Shown here one piece after another: positions 1 through 5,857 of a stretch of DNA of 13,122 bases. Position 1 is the stretch's first letter. The number at the start of each line of letters is the position of its first letter. The stretch spans positions 1-13,122 of the forward strand of contig CAYTZM010000019.1 in the NCBI GenBank assembly GCA_964442655.1. Direction: 5' to 3'. The notes beneath the pieces were generated by a model, which saw nothing but the letters and a program-made list of their open reading frames with translations, was not told the DNA's origin and made no database searches. Origin of the DNA: GCA-002727615 sp964442655 (GTDB taxonomy: Bacteria > Pseudomonadota > Alphaproteobacteria > TMED109). The position numbers were made by a program, and so were the translations under genes.

Positions 1-501
1 AAAGAATATATTAATAGTCATACTAAATTACAATGGCAGTGTAAGTTTGGACATAGATGGTATACTACTTATACTAATATTAAAAGTGGAACATGGTGTC
101 CAGATTGCTTTGAAAATAACAGAGGTAGCTCATCAAGATTAACTATTGAGCACGCACAAAAACTAGCACTCTTAAAAGAGGGTAAATGTTTATCAAAAAA
201 ATATGAGAAAAGTTCTGCCAATCTTTATTGGGAATGTAAGGAAGGACATAGATGGTAAGCTACTTATGCTAATATTAATAAAGGAACTTGGTGTCCTAGT
301 TGTGCCGGTAATACCAAAACTACCTTAAAAGTTATTCAGCAAATTGCTCAATCTAAAAATGTAATTTGTTTATCAAAAAAATATGTAAATAGATTAGATA
401 AACTGCATTGGAAATGTAAAGAAGGACATAGATGGCAGGCTAGTTACGCAAATGTTACTAGAATAAAAGGAATTTGGTGCCCCATATGCCGTAAGAAGTA
501 A
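1..501 (+). pseudogene. 5'-truncated zinc-ribbon repeat protein, interrupted by an in-frame stop
   Basis: Frame 1 is open from the window edge to TAA at 499-501 except for a TAA at 256-258. Both sides encode the same repeated module, so this was one gene. Each module has the form W-x-C-x3-H-R-W ... W-C-P-x-C. Three copies are visible, with first cysteines at codons 14, 79 and 139. This matches the probable zinc-ribbon/treble-clef repeat (DUF4379-like) found in phage and island proteins, often beside nuclease domains; I see no nuclease domain in the part present. The premature stop lies where copy 3 has Gln (HRWQA) and copy 2 reads HRW-stop-A, so a single CAA to TAA change would explain it. 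Copies 2 and 3 are exactly 180 bases apart and share identical stretches. No ATG, GTG or TTG restart lies close after the stop. Function unknown; DNA binding is plausible. The nonsense could also be an assembly error. Confidence 0.7.
187..435 (+). repeat. Near-identical 180-bp tandem coding repeat
   Basis: Bases 187-205 recur without change at 367-385, and bases 241-255 recur at 421-435. Both pairs are exactly 180 bases apart and in the same reading frame. They form units 2 and 3 of the zinc-ribbon array. The earlier unit is 195 bases away and shares only the core GGACATAGATGG (49-60). Identity at silent positions suggests recent duplication of the module. Confidence 0.7.
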
Positions 502-530
502 TAAAAATGGTAACTGTGTGGTAATTTTCT

Positions 531-556
531 CTGTAACCCTACCTTTTCTGTACCCC
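531..556 (+). repeat. Short direct repeats beside the tRNA fragment, possible integrase arm sites
   Basis: CTGTAACCC (531-539) and CTGTACCCC (548-556) are near-identical direct repeats with starts 17 bases apart. They lie immediately left of the tRNA fragment, on the side where the integrated element should be. A second weaker pair, GGTAA at 509-513 and 520-524, is 11 bases apart. Tyrosine recombinases bind short direct repeats of this kind next to the crossover core. This reading rests on position and form only. Confidence 0.3.
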
Positions 557-560
557 TTAA

Positions 561-609
561 CAGGCTCATAACCTGAAGGTCGTAGGTTCAAATCTTACCC
601 CCGCAACCA
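561..609 (+). other. 3' half of initiator tRNA-Met (CAT anticodon): putative att site
   Basis: The segment reads as anticodon stem CAGG, loop CTCATAA, stem CCTG, variable loop, T stem GTAGG, loop TTCAAAT, T stem CTTAC (one G-T pair), acceptor strand CCCCGCA, then ACCA. It corresponds to bacterial tRNA-fMet from just inside the anticodon stem to the encoded CCA end. The 5' half is absent: no acceptor strand complementary to CCCCGCA or D arm lies upstream, and the base before CAGG is A, which cannot close the last anticodon-stem pair. It therefore cannot make a tRNA. Integrases that cross over at the anticodon arm leave exactly this 3' remnant at the far end of their element, while an intact tRNA is rebuilt at the other end. 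This predicts the element on the left and resident chromosome on the right. Confidence 0.85.
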
Positions 610-699
610 ATTTTAAAATTATATAATTAATTCAATTTTTATTTGTATTTATAGTTTTTTTTACTAAACTGTTTAAAATTATTTTGGGGCAGAAAAATT

Positions 700-1587
700 A
701 TAAAATCTAATTTTATTAAAACATTACTTGTTGTGTTTCTTTTGCAAGGCTCTGTTTACGCCAATGACATTATAAATTCTTCTAAACAAACTTTGGGGAA
801 TTACATAGTTGGAGCTATTAGTGATAACACGCCAGATTTTATAAAGTATTTTGATATGGAATATACTTTTTCTGCGGATAGCGAAGACACTTTTTCAATA
901 ACGACACTATCCTCTATTTTTGATGACGATGAAGGTTTAATGTTCAACCAAACTAGTGTTTATAGAAGCAATAATAATACTACTGTAAATATGGGATTTG
1001 GTTATAGATCGTTACTAAATGATGATAAAATGATTTTAGGAGCAAATGTTTTTTATGATAGAGAGTTAGAAGCTACACATCAAAGATATGGAGTAGGAGT
1101 TGAATTATTAACAAGCATTTTTGATTTAAGAAGTAATTTGTATGAGGCATTTTCTGATAGAAAACTTGTTGCTAATAATGATACCGAAAAGGCTCTTGAT
1201 GGATGGGATGTGAGGTTAGATTACCATCTACCTAGTTCTATGGTTGATGGATATGATGTAACATTTTTTACTTCTTATTATGATTGGTCAGAAAGTGGTG
1301 GAACCTATAGTGTAGATGGATATAAAATTGGTTTTAGTTCTAAATTATATAAAAATCTTTATATAGAGGCTGGTCTCGACGATGATGATACAGATGATAA
1401 AGATTTTTTTGTAGTTATGAATTATGCATTTAAATTTTTTGATAAAGAAAATACTGTAAATGAAATTGGAAATAGAGGTGGGTTTGAGTTTGAAAGTGTT
1501 AAGCATAGGTTTTATGAAAAAGTTTTAAGAGAAAATAGAATTATAAAAGTTGTAAAAGGTGCCGTAAAAGTTAAGAGGGGAAATTAG
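700..1587 (+). CDS. Inverse-autotransporter (intimin/invasin-type) beta-barrel, passenger-less, non-ATG start
   Basis: An outer-membrane protein. The core (about 930-1110) carries hallmarks of the inverse-autotransporter beta domain: F-N-Q-T-S-V-Y-R, then T-V-N-M-G-F-G-Y-R, L-G-A-N-V-F-Y-D and R-Y-G-V-G-V-E-L. Alternating strands continue to about 1440. In intimin and invasin such a 12-stranded barrel is followed by a helix and a long Ig-like passenger. Here only some 45 residues remain, ending in a basic tail, so there is no passenger. Start choice: the first canonical codon is GTG at 733, which cuts the signal peptide to ten residues without a charged end. No ATG lies anywhere in 610-732. 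Reading in frame from ATA 700 (or ATT 697, behind GGGG at 686-689) gives a lysine-containing N end, hydrophobic core L-L-V-V-F-L-L and cleavage after V-Y-A. The frame is closed upstream by TAG at 652-654. It is followed directly by the secreted partner gene. Confidence 0.8.
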   Translation: MKSNFIKTLLVVFLLQGSVYANDIINSSKQTLGNYIVGAISDNTPDFIKYFDMEYTFSADSEDTFSITTLSSIFDDDEGLMFNQTSVYRSNNNTTVNMGFGYRSLLNDDKMILGANVFYDRELEATHQRYGVGVELLTSIFDLRSNLYEAFSDRKLVANNDTEKALDGWDVRLDYHLPSSMVDGYDVTFFTSYYDWSESGGTYSVDGYKIGFSSKLYKNLYIEAGLDDDDTDDKDFFVVMNYAFKFFDKENTVNEIGNRGGFEFESVKHRFYEKVLRENRIIKVVKGAVKVKRGN

Positions 1588-2316
1588 ATGTTTGGCATGT
1601 ACTTTAAAAATTTTTTTGTTATATTTTTTATAAGTGTAATTATAACATTTTACAGTAATTTATCTTATGCAGCAAATGACACCCCTTCATCGTATATAGT
1701 TACAGTAAATAGTATGGATTTATGTGAAGATGCTGCTTGTACAAACTTTACAAGGTTAGGATCTACTTCAAAACAATTTGATATAGCATCTGTAACGGCT
1801 TCAGGTGATGTAGGCACTTATGTTGATGAAATTTTTTTAGTGGTAGGTAAAACATATACACATGCTAGATGGAATCTAAATAGATCTTTTAGCATGACAG
1901 GAACGGTAGCAATAGGTGGGGTAGGTAATTGTGCAACTGCAGCAAATGGAACGGCTGGTACAGAAACTGTTAATTCATATACGGCGGTAGGACAAACAGA
2001 AGCAGCTCTATCTGTATTTATGGTGGATCTATTAAAAGGTGGAGATGGCTCATGGCCGAAGGCAACTGATTATACTAGTAAAGGAGTACAGCTAGTAAGT
2101 AATGATTTTCCTAGTGCTACTACTTTTGATTATATAAAACAGCTAACAAATCCTTATACTGTTTCAGAAGAGGTTCCTGAAATATCTATGTCTTTTGATG
2201 TTACTAATAATTTAGGAGCCGGTTATAATAATTCAGGTTCAGCTCAAAATGGAGTACCTAATGCAAAATGTTATTATTGGGTTTTGGATCCTTCTCCAAC
2301 TATAAGTATTAAATAA
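1588..2316 (+). CDS. Secreted protein of unknown family, partner of the beta-barrel gene
   Basis: A 242-residue protein with a clear signal peptide: hydrophobic segment about residues 6-22 and cleavage after L-S-Y-A (about residue 28). The mature part is rich in Thr, Ser, Asn and Gly, has few charges and predicts as mainly beta. Four cysteines remain after cleavage, two in the motif C-E-D-A-A-C near the start, one in V-G-N-C-A and one in A-K-C-Y-Y near the end, enough for two disulfides formed outside the cytoplasm. I do not recognise the family. The ATG follows the TAG of the barrel gene with no gap, with a purine-rich AGAGGGG about eight bases upstream, so the two are surely co-transcribed and probably translationally coupled. 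ATG 1597 is an alternative start nine bases in. The arrangement suggests a surface or exported protein handled by or displayed with the barrel; that is inference from position. Confidence 0.75.
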   Translation: MFGMYFKNFFVIFFISVIITFYSNLSYAANDTPSSYIVTVNSMDLCEDAACTNFTRLGSTSKQFDIASVTASGDVGTYVDEIFLVVGKTYTHARWNLNRSFSMTGTVAIGGVGNCATAANGTAGTETVNSYTAVGQTEAALSVFMVDLLKGGDGSWPKATDYTSKGVQLVSNDFPSATTFDYIKQLTNPYTVSEEVPEISMSFDVTNNLGAGYNNSGSAQNGVPNAKCYYWVLDPSPTISIK

Positions 2317-2330
2317 CATTGTTTATATAT

Positions 2331-2345
2331 AATTTTAATAAAATT
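2331..2345 (+). terminator. Weak AT-only hairpin after the surface pair
   Basis: AATTTT and AAAATT pair over a three-base loop shortly after the stop of the secreted-protein gene. The stem has no G or C and only a short T run follows, so as an intrinsic terminator it is doubtful. Read-through into the lactonase gene, whose start is 15 bases on, is just as likely. Confidence 0.15.
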
Positions 2346-2347
2346 TT

Positions 2348-2359
2348 ATGAGTAAATAA
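2348..2359 (+). promoter_or_regulatory. Three-codon ORF (ATG AGT AAA TAA) abutting the lactonase TTG start
   Basis: ATG-AGT-AAA-TAA is in frame with the lactonase and its stop touches the TTG start. It may be a minimal leader from which ribosomes re-initiate at TTG, or the relic of a longer N-terminus cut by a nonsense mutation. The sequence alone does not decide. Confidence 0.35.
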
Positions 2360-3262
2360 TTGGCAGAATTTCAGGTAGTAAGTTCTTTTAGATCTGTTTT
2401 GGGTGAGTCTCCGGTTTGGGATGAATTATTGCAAAGATTATATTGGGTAGATATAGAATCTAAAAAGATATACGCTTGGGATTATAATACTAAAAAGTCA
2501 TATAGTTGGAATTTTGATAATAAAATCTGTGCAATTTCTTTAACGATAAATAAAGAAGTCTTGTTATGTGCTTTTGACAAATTTTTTGCTTTTTATAATA
2601 TTAACTCTAATAAATTAACAAAGTTAAATAATGATTTAACAATATCCAATACTGTTAGATTTAATGATGGGAAAACAGATAATTTTGGCAGATTTTGGTG
2701 TGGAACCATGAGTGAGTCTAATCCTAAAAAACCAGAAGCCTCTATTTATATGCTAGATCATAATTTAAAAATTCATAAGATATTTGAAGATATTATAATT
2801 TCAAACTCTCTTGTTGCGAGTAATGATAATAAATCAATTTATTTTTCAGATACTCCTTTAAAAAGAATTTATAAAGCTAATTTTTCTAATAAAGGTATTA
2901 ATAAAACAGAAAAAGCAAATATATTTTTAAGCGAAGAAAATTTTATAGGTTTTCCTGATGGTTCTACCATAGATGTAAAGAATAATTTATGGAATGCTGA
3001 ATGGGATGGTTCACGAGTTGTAGCTTATAATAACAAAGCAGAAATAATTAATAAAATAAACTTATCTATTCAAAGACCTACAAGTTGTACATTTGGAGGA
3101 CCTGAAATGGATTTATTATTTATTACTTCTGCAATGTTAGGTAATAATTTGGATAATGAAAAAGAAAATTTAAATGGAAGAACTTTATGCATTAAAACTA
3201 ATACTAAAGGAAATTTTTCTAATAAGTTTAAATGTTCTGGTATAGAATTAAATATTGAATGA
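2360..3262 (+). CDS. SMP-30/gluconolactonase/LRE-family lactonase, TTG start
   Basis: A 300-residue six-bladed beta-propeller lactonase, the family length. Metal and active-site residues are all present: Glu16 in G-E-S-P-V-W-D-E, Arg100 and Asn102 in T-V-R-F-N-D-G-K, Asn149 in I-S-N-S-L-V-A-S, and Asp200 in G-F-P-D-G-S-T. These correspond to the Ca/Zn ligands and substrate residues of human SMP-30. F-G-G-P-E near the C-terminus is also typical. Family members hydrolyse sugar lactones such as glucono- or xylonolactone; the substrate here cannot be read. The start is TTG: the codon before it is TAA, and an in-frame ATG-AGT-AAA-TAA lies directly upstream (2348-2359). TTG places Glu16 where the family expects it, so I take it as the true start with TGAG at 2349-2352 as a weak ribosome site. 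No signal peptide is seen, so it is probably cytoplasmic. Confidence 0.88.
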   Translation: MAEFQVVSSFRSVLGESPVWDELLQRLYWVDIESKKIYAWDYNTKKSYSWNFDNKICAISLTINKEVLLCAFDKFFAFYNINSNKLTKLNNDLTISNTVRFNDGKTDNFGRFWCGTMSESNPKKPEASIYMLDHNLKIHKIFEDIIISNSLVASNDNKSIYFSDTPLKRIYKANFSNKGINKTEKANIFLSEENFIGFPDGSTIDVKNNLWNAEWDGSRVVAYNNKAEIINKINLSIQRPTSCTFGGPEMDLLFITSAMLGNNLDNEKENLNGRTLCIKTNTKGNFSNKFKCSGIELNIE

Positions 3263-3305
3263 TATAATTAATAAACTTATTACAGAAATTAGTAATATAA
3301 TTATA
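3263..3305. repeat. Imperfect AT-rich inverted repeat after the lactonase
   Basis: TATAATTA (3263-3270) pairs with TAATTATA (3298-3305), and TATTAC (3278-3283) with GTAATA (3292-3297), leaving an eight-base loop and a seven-base bulge on the left arm. It starts at the base after the lactonase stop. It could act as an mRNA-end hairpin, but only one G-C pair stabilises it and no T run follows. The remaining gap to 3423 shows no clear gene. Confidence 0.3.
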
Positions 3306-3423
3306 CCAGGAACAAGAAGGGTTTTATCTTTAAAGTTATTTTTCAATTATTTTTCCAATATCTAATGAATATTTATAATAAAATATTGAAATTTATTTAT
3401 AATTAATTAATTATGAAGAATTT

Positions 3424-3993
3424 ATGAAAATGAAAATGTTTAACCAGGTTTTATATAAAATTTTATTTAATTTAATTATTTTTTTCCCCTTATATAGTGT
3501 TGCTAATGAAATGATTTTTGATGACTTTAAAAACACCCCTTCTGATAGATGGGAGTATATAGCAGATACTGTTATGGGAGGTGTTTCACAAGGAAATGTA
3601 ACTTTTATCAATAAAGAAAAAGAATCATATGCAAAAATGGTTGGTAATGTCAGTTTAGAAAATAATGGAGGGTTTATTCAATTTAGAAGGAAGATTAATA
3701 ATAAACTTAATGAAGGAATAAAAGGAATAAAAATAAGAGTTAGAGGGAATGAATTAGAATATTATATACATATAAGAACGAAAGGAACACTTTTGCCTTG
3801 GCAATATTATCAAGCTGTATTTTTAGTAGAAAAAACTTGGGAAGAAAAAGATATTTTGTTTAAAAATTTTAAAAGATCAGGGATAATGTTGTCTAAGAAA
3901 TTTAAATCAAAAAATATTACATCTATAGCTGTTGTAGCTTTTGGGAAAGAACATTTAGTAGATATTGAAGTGGATTGCATAAGTTTTTATTAA
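3424..3993 (+). CDS. Exported CIA30-domain (PF08547-like) protein
   Basis: A 189-residue protein. Residues 1-27 form a signal peptide with hydrophobic core L-F-N-L-I-I-F-F-P-L and cleavage after S-V-A. The rest is one galactose-binding-like domain of the CIA30 type. The signatures are D-D-F near the start, W-E-Y-I-A-D-T-V-M-G-G-V-S, then G-N-V-S-L-E-N-N-G-G-F-I-Q-F-R, and G-I-K-I-R-V-R-G. In mitochondria the CIA30 protein (NDUFAF1) helps assemble complex I. Bacterial members are often exported and have no proven role, and complex I assembly should not be assumed here. It ends three bases before the convergent recQ stop. The start is the first of three close ATGs (3424, 3430, 3436), any of which leaves the signal peptide workable; AGAA lies just upstream. 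Confidence 0.85.
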   Translation: MKMKMFNQVLYKILFNLIIFFPLYSVANEMIFDDFKNTPSDRWEYIADTVMGGVSQGNVTFINKEKESYAKMVGNVSLENNGGFIQFRRKINNKLNEGIKGIKIRVRGNELEYYIHIRTKGTLLPWQYYQAVFLVEKTWEEKDILFKNFKRSGIMLSKKFKSKNITSIAVVAFGKEHLVDIEVDCISFY

Positions 3994-3996
3994 TTT

Positions 3997-5781
3997 TTAG
4001 TGAGAATTAATTATTGATAGAAATTCTTCGCTATATTTTTTAAGTTTAGTTGGCCCTACACCATTTATTTTTGCAAAATCTGATTTATTTTTAGGTTTAT
4101 ATTGAGCCATTTCAAGTAAACTTGTATCGGAAAAAATTATATAAGCTGGAAGAGATAAATTTTTTGAAATTTCTAATCTTAATGCCTTTAAAGCGTTTAA
4201 TAAAGTAAGATCTGAATTATTTATGTCTTTTATTATAGTTTTATTTTTGTAAGGTTTAGGAGGTTTAATAAGAATATCTTTATAATTAAAATATAATTTC
4301 TCTTGTAAAATTTCCATACCAGTTTTGGTAATTTCTAGACATCCATATTTTTTAAAATTAATTTTAATATGGTTAGAAGAAATTAGTTGTCTAATAAAAC
4401 CTTGCCAAAATTCTTTTTTATAATCGCTGCCTATACCAAATGTTTTAATTTTATCATGGTTTCTTTCTATAATTTTTGTAGTTTTTTCTCCTATTAATAT
4501 ATTTATTATATGAACTGTACCAAAAATTTGTCCAGATCTGTATATTGCAGATAACACCATTTGTGCAAGTTTTGTTCCATCAAGCATTTTAGGAGGTCTG
4601 AGGCAATTATCACATTTATTACAATCCTTAACATTTTCATCAAAGTAAGAAAGTAGAGCTTTTTTTCTGCAAATAGGAGTTTCACAGTATGCTAATAAAC
4701 TATCTAACCTTTTGTTTTCTCTTAATTTATGATTATTATCTTTTCCTTCATTTTCTATAAATTTTCGTCTTTGAAATAAATCATTTAACCCATATAACAA
4801 TAAGGTTTCTGCAGGATGACCATCCCTTCCTGCACGTCCTATTTCTTGATAGTAAGCTTCAATACTTGAAGGCAGACTAATATGTGCTACAAATCTTATA
4901 TTAGGTTTGTCTATTCCCATTCCAAATGCAATCGTTGCAACCATTATAACTCCATCTTTCGTCATAAATTTATTTTGATTGGCTTTTCTAATAATTCTAT
5001 CTTGCCCTGCATGATAAGTAATAGCATTAAAATTATGTTTAATTAAAAATAATGTTACGTCCTCTGTTTGTTTCCTTGATAAACAATATATTATTCCAGA
5101 ATAATTTTGTTTATTTTCTAAGAAGTTTAGAATTTGTTTCTTCCAATTATCTTTTTGTTCTACTGCTAAACTTAAATTAACACGATCAAATCCTTGTAAA
5201 AATACTTTTGCATTATAATTACATAGCTTGTTAACTATATCGTCTCTTGTAACTTTATCTGCTGTAGCAGTAAATCCTGCTATGATACTACTAGGGTATA
5301 ATTGGTTTAATTTAGATAAATCTTCATATTGCGGTCTAAAACTTACCCCCCATTTAGAAATGCAATGGGCTTCATCTATTGCAAACATAGCTATTTCCGT
5401 ATTTTTTAGAATTTTATATGTTGCCTCGCTCATTAAATTTTCTGGGGATAAATATAGAATTTTAATTTTACTTTTTTTAAATTTTTCTATGGTCTCATTA
5501 TTTTCTGCTTTGGATAAAAGTGAGTGTATAGTTCCAGCGGGGACACCTATCTCTTTGAGAGCTAATATTTGATCATCCATAAGAGCTACTAATGGAGATA
5601 CTACAATAGTTCCATGTTTAAATAATAAAGCTGGGATTTGATAACAAAGAGATTTTCCTGATCCTGTAGGCATTACAGCTAAAACATTTTTTTTATTAAG
5701 GATAGTATTAATAATTTCTTCTTGTCCTGAGCGAAAAGAGTTGTATCCAAATACATTTTTTAGTATTTGTTTAGATTCCAT
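3997..5781 (-). CDS. recQ: ATP-dependent DNA helicase RecQ
   Basis: A 594-residue superfamily 2 helicase with the full RecQ layout, unwinding DNA 3' to 5' in recombination and fork repair. Motif 0 is F-G-Y-N-S-F-R-S-G-Q (11-20), Walker A M-P-T-G-S-G-K-S (37-44), motif II D-E-A-H (136-139), motif III G-F-T-A-T-A, and motif VI Y-Y-Q-E-I-G-R-A-G-R-D-G. The RQC zinc site keeps all four cysteines (I-C-R-K-K, then D-C-x2-C-x2-C). A winged-helix region follows, then a C-terminal HRDC domain over about the last 75 residues. One oddity is in the aromatic-rich loop after motif II, which reads W-G-V-S-F-R-P instead of the usual W-G-H-D-F-R-P. Start ATG has AGGAA five bases upstream. It is divergent from the RraA-like gene. 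Confidence 0.96.
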   Translation of the reverse strand: MESKQILKNVFGYNSFRSGQEEIINTILNKKNVLAVMPTGSGKSLCYQIPALLFKHGTIVVSPLVALMDDQILALKEIGVPAGTIHSLLSKAENNETIEKFKKSKIKILYLSPENLMSEATYKILKNTEIAMFAIDEAHCISKWGVSFRPQYEDLSKLNQLYPSSIIAGFTATADKVTRDDIVNKLCNYNAKVFLQGFDRVNLSLAVEQKDNWKKQILNFLENKQNYSGIIYCLSRKQTEDVTLFLIKHNFNAITYHAGQDRIIRKANQNKFMTKDGVIMVATIAFGMGIDKPNIRFVAHISLPSSIEAYYQEIGRAGRDGHPAETLLLYGLNDLFQRRKFIENEGKDNNHKLRENKRLDSLLAYCETPICRKKALLSYFDENVKDCNKCDNCLRPPKMLDGTKLAQMVLSAIYRSGQIFGTVHIINILIGEKTTKIIERNHDKIKTFGIGSDYKKEFWQGFIRQLISSNHIKINFKKYGCLEITKTGMEILQEKLYFNYKDILIKPPKPYKNKTIIKDINNSDLTLLNALKALRLEISKNLSLPAYIIFSDTSLLEMAQYKPKNKSDFAKINGVGPTKLKKYSEEFLSIINSH

Positions 5782-5857
5782 TATAATTCCTATTTTTTTA
5801 TATTATTATAAATATATAGTATAATTATAATCACTCATAATAATTATAGGAAATATA
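5782..5857. promoter_or_regulatory. Divergent promoter region between recQ and the RraA-like gene
   Basis: These 76 bases serve both genes. Rightward, TATAAT occurs at 5820-5825 and 5826-5831, and AGGA (5848-5851) is the ribosome site for ATG 5858. Leftward, ATTATA at 5805-5810 is TATAAT on the minus strand, and TTCCT (5787-5791) is AGGAA for recQ. No convincing -35 box is seen on either strand. A nine-base repeat ATAATTATA occurs at 5821-5829 and 5840-5848, with its first copy overlapping both rightward -10 boxes. In sequence this AT-rich such matches are cheap. Confidence 0.4.

Noticed and set aside
394..591. Minus-strand ORF of 65 codons over the zinc-ribbon end and tRNA fragment
   Set aside because: It overlaps a clear zinc-ribbon frame and the tRNA remnant, and its sequence looks like a translated antisense of both.
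500..609. Complete initiator tRNA gene
   Set aside because: No acceptor 5' strand or D arm can be found upstream; the match begins at the anticodon stem.
733..735. GTG as the start of the beta-barrel protein
   Set aside because: It gives a ten-residue signal peptide with no charged end and has no ribosome site, whereas the frame upstream encodes a normal signal peptide back to ATA/ATT.
3368..3387. Seven-pair AT hairpin as an RNA element
   Set aside because: Pairs of this length made only of A and T arise easily in sequence of this composition.
3306..3423. Remnant coding segment or small gene between the lactonase and CIA30 genes
   Set aside because: A short open stretch exists (about 3298-3365) but has no start codon, no ribosome site and no recognisable similarity.
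5228..5572. Plus-strand ORF of 114 codons inside recQ
   Set aside because: It is antisense to helicase motifs that are fully conserved and shows no recognisable features.
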